A DNA stretch of 64,000 bases. Origin: Dermatemys mawii. Its lineage: Eukaryota; Chordata; Testudines; Dermatemydidae. Both the position numbers and the translations under genes were made by a program. Location of the stretch: contig ML677334.1 of assembly GCA_007922305.1 (NCBI GenBank), positions 14,704,318 to 14,768,317 on the forward strand, in the 5' to 3' direction. This document shows, in pieces, positions 11,104 through 24,100 of this stretch (within the stretch, counting starts at the first letter, position 1; the number at the start of each line of letters is the position of its first letter). Under the pieces are notes generated by a model. The model made no database searches. It was given only the letters and a program-made list of their open reading frames with translations, and had not been told where the DNA came from.

Positions 11104-11878
11104 TGTAGCGATGTGATGATTTACTGGCATGGCACCTCCTGCTAGTCCCCCAGGAATTATCTCATTCCAGCTTTAGCACACCCTCTGCAGGCCGGTGGCT
11201 CGCCTGCCTCAGGCCCTGTGTCCCTCCCGGATCCCAGTGCCCCTTTTACCGTGGGTGTTGCTCCAACAGTACCCTGAAACTCTGGGTCTCCCCTCCCCAG
11301 GGAACCCCTAAACCGCTAATCCCACCTTGCCTCAGTGGCTTCTGCCAGTCATAATCTTGCCCCGCTCACTGGGGCAGACTGCAGTCTGTAATGGTCACTC
11401 ATCATTGGCAAGTGGGGTTTGGACCAGCTTCGTCTGCCTAACCCCAATCTGCACCTTTGCAACCCCAGTGGCTGTTTAGGCCCTGCACGAGGCCTGCAGC
11501 CTGAGGAGTTCCCAGCTTCTCTTGCCCAGCACTGCTCCAGCACTATTACCCAGCACTGCTCCAGTAGTACCTTTTGGGCCTTTAACAAGGCCCACAGCCT
11601 GGGGGTTTACCAGGCTGGAGCTCCCCAGCTCCTTTTGCCTTCCTCCAGCCCTACTCTACTTTAGGTACCTTGATCTCAGGCAGCTAGGCCCTCTCTCTCT
11701 ATAGCTAGAGAGAGACTCCTCCCAGCTTCTGGCCCACAGCCCTTTATAGGGCCAGCTCTGGACTGACTGAGGTGTGGCCCCAGCTGTGGCTGCTTTCTCA
11801 AGCAGCTTCTCCCAGCCATACCCCTCTCCAGGGCTTTTAACTCCTTCAGGGCCAGAGCAGGGTGATCACCCCGCTGCA
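11104..11878 (-). mobile_element. solo LTR, family A, copy 1
   Basis: On the minus strand the element runs from TGCAGCGGGGTGATCACC (ending at 11878) to CACATCGCTACA (11104), with inverted ends of the form TGTAG...CTACA. Flanks CTGCT and CTACT match at four of five bases. A TATA box is clear (CCCTATAAAGGGC at about 11739-11751 on the minus strand), so transcription would run leftward. Copies at 29902 and 38949 share the whole body, including 'CTGGAGCTCC' and 'TGGGGCAGACTGCAGT' segments. This is the longest and best preserved of the three. No internal retroviral genes adjoin it. Confidence 0.68.
11866..11877. promoter_or_regulatory. palindrome at LTR 5' edge
   Basis: GGGTGATCACCC is a perfect 12-base palindrome a few bases inside the LTR start. 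The same place in copy 2 has a longer palindrome and in copy 3 a broken one. A role as a dimeric factor site or integrase end is inference. Confidence 0.45.
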
Positions 11879-14800
11879 CTACTGTAATGGATAAAATGAG
11901 AGAACCCCTTCAAATCTTCACCTTGATCAAAACAAACCTTTATATGATTTGAGGAGGCTTCTGATTTTTGAGCTTTGTGTACATCCAAGTTCTGATGGGA
12001 CTGACACCAAGAATGGTGGAATACCCAGCAGAACAAATATTCTGACCAGAATAGAAATAAGAAGTATTTCAAATCTTCTGTTTAAAAAGAGGAAAGCTTA
12101 TTTTTTTTTCAAAATTCTGACCCCCATATTTCAGAACCTATAGATTTTTATGAATGTCCAACTTCTAAAAATGTTTCCAAACAAAGCTACAAACTTCAAG
12201 CCTTTTGACATTTGTCCATCACTAGGATCAGTGTGGTTATTCATAGAGATGAGCAACATTTGTTCACACATTCACCAGACAAATACTTTTTGGATGCACT
12301 GAAACTGCCCGTGAATTCCAATTGAATTCAGTAAATAGATTTGGTAATAAAAAAAGGAAAAATAGGAAAAAAATCAGAAAAGTCAAACAGTTTGTATAAA
12401 CCCCTTTCAAAACAGTATTTTGATTAGAAATTTTGTTATTTTAAAATATTAAAAAGGTTGAAAAACAACCCAAAACAAAATTTAAAATACTTTTTTTTCC
12501 GAGATTTTCAGTTCAGCTCCTGAAGTAAAAATTCAGTTTATTTGTGAACTTTAAATATTTCTCCTTTCATTGTCCCCTTTTGCATTTCCTGATGTTCCCA
12601 TCCTGATGATATATTTGGCATGGTCAGGGAAAAAGAAGAAAAATAATATACATTTTTGGTTAGAATTGTCATCTTCTATACATCTTCTATATGAGCATTG
12701 GTTTTATTCCTTGTGTCCATGACAACTTTATGAATAATATAGTCAAAACTTTTAATTTTCCCTTATAAAGGGAAATTGATAATGAAGGAGAAAATGCAAT
12801 CTGAGAAGCTAGATTCATTGTCTCAGGGTGACTGCAGCAGTTTGTACTTAAAAAGACATTGCAAGTGCTATGCAAAAATGTCTGTATTGTTTGTCACCAT
12901 TGTTGAATGGCCAAAGAATACAAACTAAGCTGGCACCTAGAAGCAAGTGAGTGGAGATAAAGGTAGCAAGTTATTCTTCAGTCTTGCACTTGCCACCACT
13001 GAGTAACCATGTGTTGTACAGTTCTGTCATTCCATAAATGTACTCATGCATGTAAAATACAGAGTTTCAATGAGTTGAAACCTTATTGGCTGATATTTTG
13101 ACAGATTGTTTGTTTTCTTTGTAAACTTGGATCGGGGTTTTTGTGGCTTACAGAATGGGCACTGTACACTGTCCGCAGAAGTTATGCAGGAAGATGTTCA
13201 TGTCTTAATTTTATAGATGAGATGTAGGTTTTACCGCCACTCTTTGCTCTGTGGACAGTGCTGGCACCTGTTCAGCATACCATTCCTCCGCATTGACCCT
13301 GTAACTTCTGCACCAATGAAAGTTGACAACACCCCAGTCTTTTCGCAATAGCTACCACAATGCAACCTGTTTTTACTGATGGAACTTGGCTGAGAGAGAA
13401 ACAGGGATGGCAGGCTCTGTAGGTTTGCTCACCATGCTCTGTTGGACATACACAATGCACTATTTAATTACTACTACTCCACATGCTGTTGTGAACTTGC
13501 TCCCTTCACCTCCTCAGCTGCCTCTTGTTTCAGGTCATGATTTTATTTTCTGTTTGTGGATGTGAAGTAGTTACTCTGTGGGGGTGGGGGAATGAAAACT
13601 GGAGAAGAGATGCACAGTAAGGGAAAAATGGTGCTTTGTTAAGCCAAATCAGAAAAAATATACTCACTTTTATTGTAAGAATGCTTTACTCCTCAACTTT
13701 CTGTCAGCTCCTACATCTGTGGTACTGACACTCCTGGAGAGGACCAAACCTTTGCAAATAAAAAGCTTTCAGAAGTGCTTCATCACCTCTTTTGTGCCCT
13801 CACTTCCTCTGCTTTCAAGTTGCCTTTCTTTCTGACCTGTGGAGGGCTTGAAATCGTCTCCTTTTAAAGTCCTGATTGAGCACTACCAACCAAGTGGTGC
13901 TTACAGAATATATCCTGGTCTGGGTTAATACATTAATCTCTACTGAGAGCAACCCAAATTTATTACTAGCCAAGATATTAGCAAGACAATCAGATATAAT
14001 CAAGGAGAGCCACAGAACACAATGTCTCGTGTAGTGGGGGACTGAGTCATTGCTCTCCAAAGAATTAATAACAGTAATAAAAGCCCTGGCCCCTAGTTTT
14101 GGTCTCTTTGTGATCTTAAAAACCCATAAAGCAATTTTTGTTTCTTTAAAAAATAAAAGCTTTTTACCATTGTTCCGAAAGTGAATAGACATTTCACAAA
14201 ACTGATACACAGTAAAAACACTCTATTCTTTTGTCCAGCCCAACCCAGCAGAAAAACAAAGAACAGGCTCCTGCATATTATATTAAAATATATATAGCAG
14301 TAGTTCACAGATGAGTTCTATTGTGTTTTTCCCCTGAAGTCTGTGCCAGCAAGGGGAAGACATGCTACAACTTCAGTTTCTAGGTCATCCCCTCTCCATG
14401 ACCCTGACTAACCACTCATACTTGTGCTGTAGAAGACCTTTTAGTTCTGCTCTTTTTTCCTGTGTCATCCAGGATGCTGAAATATTGTATCATACTATTA
14501 GTAGTTTTTGCTGTGACTGAGTCCCAAATCTGTGGGTGTGGGTGACCTTCCATTTTATGGTATACATGATCAGTGTTTGAGACAGAACTTGGTCACAAAT
14601 TAGAACCGGCCAGCTAATGGGGAAAAATTGGGGAATATTTTCTGACTTTTTAATGCAATGCATATATATATAGTGACAAATATAGAAGAGAACAATTAAT
14701 TCATTAAAAAGAGCTAGATAATGAAACAAATAATTGTGAAATGTATTTGAACTATATTGTTAGACTAATTGAAGTAAATATTCACCAACTATTATTTGAC

Positions 14801-15299
14801 CAGCTCTATCAGGAACAGAACAATAGACTGACAAAACGAGATTTCACTGAAATACGGGAGGAGAGAGAGAGGAAGAGGGAGAACAGGAGAACAAGTTCAA
14901 AATTGAAGTGGCAGTTTGCTGCTGTCAAAAGCTTGTTGTAGTGGATATGGATCATCTGAAGAGGTATAAGCAAAATTAATTCCTAATATAAGTAGGTTGA
15001 ATGCCTATATTGCTCACAGATTAAAAAGGAGCAATAGAATCTTATATTCCCTCTGACCTTTGCGGCAAGAAATACAATATGTTCTGACTGTAATTATTGT
15101 AGCTACTGATAGTTAGAAAAGATACTAAATGAAAACTTCTTTTCCAGAACAGTGTTATAAAAATCCTACAATTAACCAAGAGGTTTTCTATCTTAAACTT
15201 TTAATGTCTCAGCAGAATTTGTTTTGGTAGTTTACTTTTTAATTTGATAGTTTAATACCTGATGCTACAGATATTATAGTATGTTATAATTTTCCATAT
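11879..15299. other. unassigned sequence with AT-rich degenerate tract
   Basis: 12280-12560 is made of short TTTTGAAAATT/AAAATTTT-like words, as at 38.55 kb. The rest holds no recognised family. The largest open frame, on the minus strand at 13815-14210 (131 codons), has no domain, signal peptide or flanking splice sites and is treated as chance. Confidence 0.4.
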
Positions 15300-15400
15300 T
15301 GAACTAGACTAATGTTTCAGCTAGCCCAGTATCTTGTCTCCATCAGTGGTCTAGGGTAGAGGCTTCAGAAAAAGGCAGACATCTCAAAGGCTAAAATGTG
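15300..15400 (-). mobile_element. CR1 LINE 3' UTR fragment
   Basis: The words 'CAGCTAGCCCAGTATCTTGTCTCC' and 'ATCAGTGG' parallel the CR1 3' UTR segment at 26269-26300 in the same orientation. It is short, old and without coding sequence. Confidence 0.5.
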
Positions 15401-15683
15401 GACTATCATTCAGTCACAGAACAGTTGAAATGGCTGTTGGCAGTCAAAAGTAATCAGAGCGAGGAGACAGTGAAACAGTAGGGAGCCTCTGGAAACTCTT
15501 TTTTATGATTTAAGTTGTTCCAATGCAAATTGACATAAATCTTTACCAGTTGACCGTCAGAGGCAGGTAGTTACAAGGCAGCTACCAACAGGTCAAGGTA
15601 ACAAACTACATGGAAAAGCAAAAGGAGACAGCTTATTCGGTGACAGAACACTGCAATGCTTTTCACATATCACAGAAACATAC

Positions 15684-15777
15684 AGGGTGAAATCGTGACC
15701 ACAATGAAGTCAATGAGAATTTTACAAGTGACTTCAATGAGAATTTTTCCATTTCTTCAGTGGGGCCAGGATTTTAA
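15684..15777. repeat. foldback element
   Basis: The left part 'GGGTGAAATCGTGACCACAATGAAGTCAATGAGAATTTT' is mirrored by 'ATTTCTTCAGTGGGGCCAGGATTTTAACC'. An additional inserted 'GACTTCAATGAGAATTTT' is a direct duplication of the core. It is related to the element at 17302. Confidence 0.6.
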
Positions 15778-17301
15778 CCATATAGTACAAAAACATATAT
15801 TTTGAAACAAACATGTTTATTGCTGAAATAGGGGCCATCCTAAATTGAGATAATATGGTACATAGAACATTAGGCAGCAAGTAGAACATATACATTAAAA
15901 TATGGAATGGGAGTATTGTAGGTGGTGTATACAAAATATATAGTGTGTGGAGGTGGTTATAATGTTTTCAGACGGATTATCCTCTCTGTCTGTCCACTAT
16001 ACACATTCCTTTGTGTCACTCAGACGATGACATGGAGCTGATATCTGGCCCTAAACAGCCGGGTGAGAATTCCTCCAGTGAGAGGGAATTCTTAGCTTCC
16101 GTGAACCCAGTGTACCTGGCTCCTACAACCACCTATCCCAGTGTAGGGGGGGAATAGTGAGCTGAAGAGAGATGTGCGAGTGAAGTGGAGTTGAGTTGTG
16201 CTCTTCCAATTCTCATCTTGAGTATGGTCCCTAGGAGGCCATATCCAACTATTGTAAGAAAAAGAAGCCCATAGACTACATTGACTTATCCTGGTGCAGT
16301 GCCCACAGAACTGGGGAGCTATTGCTGGCTTCCATACGATCTCCCCTCATTCTCCTGTACCAAACATATCCCAGTGCATGAGAAAAACTGGCCCTTTGTA
16401 TTTGGTAAGTTTTGGATTTATCAGTTGTGCCAAATCCATGTTGGTCAGAGGCATTTACAACATCTATTAAACCTCTTTATCTCTTTCAAAAACATAGGAA
16501 AGATAGGACCCATCCCAAAATAAAACATAACCTTCCCTCCCACAAAGCCTCCCTGCAGCAAATTGGCTAAGCAAAAAGATGAGTCTCCTCCTAAGGTCCA
16601 AAAATTGGGACTAATCTTGGGCATGAGGGGTATTTCAGAATCAAGAGAAAAATCTCAGCTTTCCCAGATAATTATATTTATGGAATGTTAGCCTATCCCA
16701 TCTGTATCAGTAGAACATGTCACTCAATCTCTTAAATAGCCAGGATGTATAGGCAAAGGCTTATGCCTTTAGCTAAAGGTCTGATACTGGTGAAAATTCT
16801 GTTGCAACTTTATTTTAAAAATAGTTTTACTGAATGAAATATGAAAGGAGAAATATGTACAATACAGCAATTCATATGTTTATTGCAATTGAATTTGTTT
16901 TCTACTGTTTCACAGTTTTGCTACAGGTCATAGGTTGGGATTGGGGATGGTTGGTTTCCAACTTTACAGCCTCTTAATAAGAATGGGGAGTTCACCCCTC
17001 TCAGAGTTATTGTTTCAGGCTATCTGCAAACTCAAGAAGATCCCACTGCATAAATTATACTTGAGTTGAGTTTTCAGGGTTTTCTCTGCAGCTACAAGTG
17101 CTAAAAGGAAAAAAAAAAAAGAAAATTCAGATTTAAAAGGAAATTGGAGTTCAGGTTGTGGAGGAAAATTCTGCAGCAAGATGAACTCGGAAGCCAGTTT
17201 CGTAGTCAAAGAATTGCAGAATACCTAGGGCCTTGCATTTAGGCAGATCACTTGTTCGGAGACACTGACACTTCTCAAAATCAATTCAGGTTATTTCATG
17301 G
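15778..17301. other. unassigned sequence
   Basis: No recognised coding or repeat family. Contains an A-run at 17109-17120. 16000-16160 has GC-richer sequence with two GAATTC-containing words in opposite surroundings but no clear element. Confidence 0.35.
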
Positions 17302-17371
17302 AGTAAAATCCTGGCCCCATTTAAAACCAATAAGAGTGTTGTCATTGACTTCAACAGGGCCAGGATTTCAT
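17302..17371. repeat. foldback element
   Basis: 'AAATCCTGGCCCCATTTAAA' is mirrored by 'ATTGACTTCAACAGGGCCAGGATTTCA', a nearly perfect 70-base hairpin. This is the cleanest copy of this subtype in the window. Confidence 0.68.
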
Positions 17372-17612
17372 CCATGGCCGTCTACTACAAGAATGCACTG
17401 GAGGTAAAATTTTGTCTTAAGCACTTAGGAGCCTGCGTCTCTTTAAGATCAACAGGATTCAAGCTCTTAGGACACTTTCATCGTTTTTGAAAATGTGATC
17501 CTGGAGCTAGTAATTGCATGCATATTTGTATCTGTTTTAACCAAATATGTCTGTACACTTTGATTTTGGGTTTTATTCTAGTTCCTATGAAACCCAAATG
17601 CACAGATTTTGC

Positions 17613-17886
17613 TTCTACACCAGGGATCGGCAACCTTGGCACGCGGCCTCCCCAGGGTTAGCACCCTTGGCGGGCCCAGCTGGTTTGTTTACCTGCCGTG
17701 TCCGCAGGTTCGGTCGATTGTGGTGCTTCCCGCAGCCCCCATTGGACCAGAGCGGCGAACTGCGGCCAGTGGGAGCTGCGATCGACCAAACCTATGGACG
17801 CGGCAGGTAAAGAAACCAGCCACGCCTGCCAAGAGTGCTAACCCTGGGGAGGCCACGTGCCAAGGTTGCCGATCCCTCTTCTACAC
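17613..17886. mobile_element. hAT-like foldback MITE with 8-bp TSD
   Basis: The element itself is 17621-17878 (258 bp). TTCTACAC flanks it exactly on both sides (17613-17620 and 17879-17886), the 8-bp target duplication typical of hAT. It begins CAGGGATCGGCAACC and ends GGTTGCCGATCCCTC, close to the hAT CAGGG...CCCTG ends; the final base has changed. The terminal inverted repeats run at least 55 bp with about four mismatches, and further matching arms ('CTGGTTTGTTTACCTGCC') continue inward, so almost the whole element is one long hairpin. It has no coding capacity. It is GC-richer than its surroundings. Confidence 0.85.
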
Positions 17887-20227
17887 AGTGATTCTGTATT
17901 CAAAGCACACAAGGTAGTATTTTAACTGCTAGGTTCTCCATCTATTCTAACTGGTCCTTTAGGAACATTGTCTTCCTTTAAGTGAATCTTAGCTGTAAAC
18001 CCCAGAAGGTCAGTATAGTTATTGGATTCTTTCGGGACCAATTTCAATTAAAAAAAGCAATCACAGAATACACTCAATAAAGTAATAGACAATGTAACAA
18101 TATGTTTTGTTTATATTGTAAAGGCATATTAAATGTATTAAACAACAATTTGCTCCAGAAATCTATTAGTTCCTTTTAAATACATATGGAATACTCTGCA
18201 CATGTTTGAAATGGATACATGTAGTCAGTGTAAAGAACCCCTCTTTTGGATCTTATGTGAGCCTTGCCATGACAGAACTCGTGGAGAAATCAGTATTTAC
18301 AAGCACACATGCACACATACTCTCGCTCTCTCAAGAGTCATACTTCGACCATTTTGGGGGGAAATAGCATACTTTTAAAAGCAAAAGTATTGTTATGCAC
18401 ACATCTCATTCTGTCTCCCCAAATACAAGTAGCATGTGGGAGGGGGGTTGTGTGTGTATGACATAACAATACATCTTGATTTAGTCCAAGTGTTATACAT
18501 TGTATACCTATTTGTGTCTCTGAGGAATCCGTATGGAAGGAGAAGAAATTTAAATTACTTAACATATCTTCATTGATGTTGAACCAGGAACATCAACTTT
18601 CCTTATTGTGAAACATCAGCCTTGTCAGTCCATGTCTATTATCTTTTCTTCTTCTACTTGCCTTCACGACAGATCTTTTTTCTGCTTCTCTTTTTTTTCC
18701 TACCAAAGTTGCTGCTTTACCTCTAATGTTTCCTCACAAATCAAATATCACAGGATGTTATTGTCATGAACAGAGTAACTTGGCTCTGCCAGAGGTTTTG
18801 TAGAAAAGGTGAATCTTGTACTCCAAACTATCCACTCGTCCCAGCTTGATGTTTCTATCAGCTTGATGTTGGTCAGTTGCATCCACTGAACTGTGAAGGG
18901 CAGCCCAATTGTTGTCAGTTGTTGTTCCAATAAGCAGTTTTCTTTCTGTCTTTGTTTTTGTTTGAATCCTCCTGAGCTTTTTCTAAAGCTTTGGAATAGG
19001 GCAGCTAGAAGAGTTGAATCAACTAGTCAGGTTGAACACCTTATAGCTGTAAAAAGGTTCTGTTCTATTTTTCTCTGCAAACCTCAATCTGTTCACATGA
19101 TTGTCCCAGAAGATGTGAACTATGAGGAACTCACACATGGATAGTGGTTATGGGCTATGGAGGAGGGAGATAAATCAGATATTTCTTTTAATGATAGTTT
19201 ATTTAGAAGGACATCATTCACATGTTTTTTTTTCCATCACGCTTACTGATGCCCGTGAGAACCTTAATATCTTTTATATGGAAGAAAAGACACTTTACCA
19301 TGTTGATCGCTCAGACTATTGTTAAGACAAGGAGAAGATGGAATTGTTTCCACTTGGAGTGCTGCTTTGTAGTAGATTTACATTCTCTGCACAATATGGA
19401 GACCTTGAGAGTCTTGACAAGTTCCAGTGTTGTGATTTGAGGGATGGATCATAAATGGCTTATTGAAAGATACTCTTCCCACCACTGTTGCAACTTGTCC
19501 CTTTGATTAAGGGCACCTTCTTGGTTCTGAGTACTGTCCTCCTATAAATAACACTTTGTGCTTGAAAACACTGGCTATTTGAATTGAAAGCAATATATAA
19601 ATTTCCAGGACAATTTTATTTCCCATCCAATTTGTTAGCTCTGAGTTTCAGTTGTTTCACCTGGCTGTGCTGAATCTGAAATTGTAGCAATTGCCATGTA
19701 AGACTTTTCCATCAAATCTGCCTTTTAAGTCGGTTGGACAGACAACTCTGTATTTATATATCCACCAATCTCCTGCTGAATGTTCACTAAGTCAGAAGAG
19801 AGCAGCAGTTAGAAGTACTTCTCCATGTTTTGTGTAGTTTTAAGTATTTGATGAAACAATTGCATCTGAGTTAGCTAGGGTCTTTGCTCAGACTCCTGTG
19901 TTGGGGAAGATACTAAATACAAATCCTTGTGCACAGATCGAATGAGTGTAAAAGCATATGGCACATTGTGTGATAGGAAGGATTTCTTTTATTCTTCACA
20001 CTCCACAGTACTCAGTTGACTTAACTAGGTTAAGTTGACTTAATTAGGTTCCTGTGTAGGAAATGTTAGGAAGGTTGAAAATGTTTTGATGGACATGTAT
20101 GATTAACAGTGGCGTTTAGTTTGGCAGAACACGGTGCTGGGTAATTTTCTGTACTAAGAATGAAATCTGGGAAATCTGAAAGCAAACTGGCATGTGCACA
20201 GTTTTCTCTTTCCATATCAAGTCACCT
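17887..20227. other. unassigned sequence
   Basis: No recognised family. Short AC and TC runs lie at about 18305-18330. The stretch 18750-19140 has overlapping minus-strand open frames of about 60 codons with no motif that I can name. No splice-site pair brackets a plausible exon. Confidence 0.35.
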
Positions 20228-20297
20228 AGTGTAAGTTGTCATAGCTCCATTGAAATCAATGGTTATAATGATTTATAGCAGCTGAAGATCTGACCCA
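20228..20297. repeat. foldback element
   Basis: 'AGCTCCATTGAAATCAATGG' forms the centre, flanked by mirrored 'GTAAGTTGTCATAG' and 'TATAATGATTTATAGCAGCTG'. The same subtype occurs at 56083 and, partly, at 30561. Confidence 0.6.
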
Positions 20298-20634
20298 GGG
20301 AGGAATACGAACTATAATGATGCCTCTGGGAAACTCTATGAAAGTAAAAAGGCCAATTCCAAAGGTGGCATCCAGATACATTTGTCAAGCTATGTTTAAT
20401 TAAATGCCATACAGTTTCAGTGTGATGGTTTCAGTATCGTGGAACTTGATATGAAAATGTCCCATGTTTGGAAATTGCCTAATCACACTTTCAGATGGGG
20501 AAATAAGAACATATTTGAAGTTGACATACCTGTTTTTAATAGGCAACTTCTATTCTTCTCTTTCATCCTGTGTTGTTCTGCTGCTGAAATTGTTAATTCA
20601 AATTGGTTTTTCCTTTGTTTTTGTTTCTCGGTTG

Positions 20635-20644
20635 NNNNNNNNNN
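20635..20644. other. assembly gap of 10 N
   Basis: Ten unknown bases precede a TTTC microsatellite. The true length is unknown; a fixed 10-N gap usually marks an unresolved repeat array. Confidence 0.95.
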
Positions 20645-20645
20645 T

Positions 20646-20685
<40 letters not shown>

Positions 20686-20687
20686 TC
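20645..20687 (+). repeat. (TTTC)n microsatellite
   Basis: About eleven uninterrupted TTTC units (43 bp) directly follow the N gap. The array probably continues into the gap and its length here is a minimum. Confidence 0.95.
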
Positions 20688-20974
20688 AATGTAATTGAAT
20701 AGTCTGCAGGATTCTTTATAACTTTGTTGCCAATGTTGTATTCCAGTATAGGCCATTGGGACATCCCTGAATTAAAGTACCGAGAATTGATATTAAGGTA
20801 TATAATATTAGTTTTATTGTATATTGAAAATAGCTACACAACGGTGATTTATTTTCTGATGTCCTGTCCCCGTATTCACTGAACTCAGCATAAAATAATT
20901 GGATTACCTGGGAAAAATTTCTTTTTATCTCTTGTAGGTATTTATATGGTCACCATTAATGAAGTATCTGAGTT

Positions 20975-21150
20975 CCTCACAGTCATTAATGCATTTCTCC
21001 TCAGAACACCCCTTTGAGGTAGGGAAGTGTTGTTATTCCCACTTTACAGATGGGTAACAAAGGCACATGGGCACTTGCCCATGGTCACACAGGAAGCGTG
21101 TGGTGGAGCAGGAACTTGAATCTAGATCTCCAGGCTACCACTCTAACAAA
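20975..21150 (-). repeat. MIR-like tRNA-derived SINE
   Basis: The plus strand reads 'TTATTCCCACTTTACAGATG', 'TTGCCCATGGTCACACAGGA' and 'GAGCAGGAACTTGAATCTAG'. These are the CORE and tRNA-head segments of MIR in reverse orientation. The end 'CTCTAACAAATAGACCATTC' corresponds to the tRNA-like start. Confidence 0.72.
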
Positions 21151-24100
21151 TAGACCATTCTCTTCTTCATATTATGAATATTTATTTCAGGGACAGTTGA
21201 TTATTTTCCATATAACACTTAAGTTGTTTTGGGCCCACGGTAAAGAAAATTTAGATATAAAAGTTCCATGACTTCTTGTGATACCATATGCCTGGATAAG
21301 TTTAGGGTCTTTGGTAGATCCCTACTTCTCTGATTGTCTTGCGAAAACTAAGAGGCCTGGGTCTGAAGCTGCTTAAAATAAATGTGGTATGTCTCATGCA
21401 GATGCACTGTCGTGCCACAAAATTTCTCCTCCCTGATTTTTACTTTACAGTATCTTGTCTTGTACAAGGTCATCTGCTGGCAGATAGTAGTTACTTAATA
21501 AAAAATGACTACAGTTTCCAACCTGGCAGCCCCAAGCTCAGTGGAATGGCCCAGGACTGCACTTATCAAGGTAAGTAAACTGGGGATGAAGTGATAAGAG
21601 ACCCACCCAAAAGTTATAGTTATATTTTAATTTAATGTATTATTCTTTTGGGTGAGGTAACCTGGGAGCTAGACATGCAATGCCTGTCTGGAATGGATCT
21701 TGCACAACTATGCAAATTTACTTTCATTAACATGTGTATCTAAATAATGGAGATATTAGCCTCTGTTGACATCACTGCTCCTATTTTTTTTTTCACTCCC
21801 CGTCTCCTTGCCCATTATTTCAATAACTGGTCTTCCCAACCTACCAGCTATAATGGCTTTTTATTTGCCAGCAGCATGTTGTCTAAAAACCAAAAGATTC
21901 CTGCTCTGTCCCCACCACAGTCCCTTCCAGAACTCTAATGGCATAAGGGAGGAATGCACACAATACTATTCCTTAGGATTGCATAGGCTGCTCTCCAGTG
22001 TGCATCTGGTCAGCTCTGTGTGCTATTGTGAAGGGACAGAATTATGGCCCTGCTTCCCTTACCCCTATTTGTGGTGGTTTGTACCCATAGAAGCAGTAGA
22101 GATAGTCACAATTCATGTGGTCAGAGGATCACTGTTTATTTGCTATGTCCAGCTTGCTACACTCGGGGAGGAGGTGAAAAGAAAAGGCTCCTTGCATCTT
22201 CCCAGTCTGTCACTACATACTCTGCAGACTCAAAACACAATCTAGCCCTAAAATGCCATCTGTCACAAGTAAACTTGATCATGCCCTCCTCCCATGAAAA
22301 CCTGGAGAAGGTGGAATCTCTAGAGCAGGAAATCCCTGTGAGGATTCTCTCTTAGAGTTTCCCATGGATCTTACCATGGGAGGGACATGGTTTGTCTCAC
22401 TAGAGACTGACCAATATTTCAACCATCAAGTCCCATTGATCCTTCTGGGATCACCAACAGGCCAAGCTATCTATGAGTAGATCCTTTACCTTGGCAGGGC
22501 TCTGAAGGATATTTCCACAGGCAATAGGAATGATAGTGCCTTCAGAATTCTGTTTGAGGTGTTTTTGTAGATGGTTAGGTAATCATGTTAAAATTAATGA
22601 AGCCTGGAGCAGCTCTAACTTTTTACCAGCTCTTGACACGGGTTGTAGAGCAGTGATACCCACATTTAAGTGCACTGATATGTGTGTGTTTGCTGTGGTG
22701 CTTATGCAGTTAAATACATAGGATTCAGCACTACAGTCCCTGAGCTAGATACCTTTAGCTGTTCACCAGAATCAGCATAAAACTGTCTGTTTTTCTTTAT
22801 TAAAGTTTTTTCACAGCTAAAGAGAATATATGCTGTGTTAAAAAGAGGTCCAACAGCTGCTGGTGATGACTCTTCCCTCTTCAATACTCAGTAAGGGTGT
22901 AAAAAATTGCCTAGCATTCATCTCATTGAAGAGCAATTACAACTCTAAAAAGAAACTATTTGGGTTTTTGTGGTGTATTTCACCAGCAGTTTCCCTATGG
23001 CTACTGTTGGGTAGGTCTCATAATAGAAATGCCACTCATTTGTCCTGTTTTTCTTTGTCAGTTTTTCATGGCTCTGTAAATAAGTGTTTTCAAAGTAAGC
23101 TTTAGGCACTTACATGTGTAGTATTAGGAAAAAGACTGGGAATGTATGTGTGTAACTCTGGAACGTGAACATTCCCACTTTGACAGAAGAATGATTGCAG
23201 AAAGTGCCTAAAGCACGTAGTATTTCAAAGTCTTCTCAAAATAGTCCTCTGGCCACTTACTTGTGTATTTGTATACTAATTTGACAGCCCTGAAGGTGTA
23301 AACTACCCCTCAGTTCATAATACAGTAGACAAGGAAGAAATAAATAGACAGATAATCTGCCTAAAACTGCAGCTTTGTGAACTAGGCCTGCTCCAAAACA
23401 GTGTTTTATTTGAGTTGGAAAGTGACTATTGAGGAGTTCACCCGTAGACAGTCACCTCTGTGAAGGCTTTCATTCCAGAGTATGAAGTAAATTGGAAAAA
23501 AAAAAAAGGCAGTAGAGCTCAGCAAGACACAGGTCAGTGGTCAGAAAGTTGGTTATAATGTGAATGAGAGCACTTAGGATAATTTTATAGCCAAATATCT
23601 CCAGTACAGGTACAAAACCACAAAGATAAGAAGTAAGCATGGAACAATACACGTTGGTATATGCTTTTTTCTTTTTAAACAGTAAACAATCAATGTACAT
23701 GTCTGAGTGACTATTATTGTATAGCTTAACCTCAGGATCTCCCTGCTCCGGTTCTGTCAAGTCAGACAATACTGCCAATATATTCAGTGCAATGAAAGAA
23801 GAACAATAGGATTATACAGGCAAAAACATGCACACTGATTTTCATACTTATTAAACTCTTTCATTATTGTTTTCTTATGTATAATAGCTGTGCTGAAATA
23901 CTTAGAATATGTTGGGGAATAGGATGAACAATCTATGATCGAGATTACAGTAAAATGAACAAACAAGCATTTTGACTGCTTCACTTCGTGGCACAGAAAA
24001 AGAAACTGGGAGGATGTGCTGTAGTTTAAAATTTTAGATGGATTTAGGTCTCCAACTGGCCAAAGGAGGATAGGATTTTTGTAAAAGAAATGGAGCATTG

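Noticed and set aside
13815..14210. 131-codon minus-strand open frame
   Set aside because: No motif or homology that I can name, and no splice or poly(A) context.
18590..19150. Possible retroelement coding fragment on the minus strand
   Set aside because: Short frames of about 60 codons gave no RT, integrase, gag or transposase motif on reading.
21766..22245. 159-codon plus-strand open frame, the longest in the window
   Set aside because: It overlaps another open frame, has no recognisable domain and has no exon or promoter context. Length alone is within chance for 64 kb.
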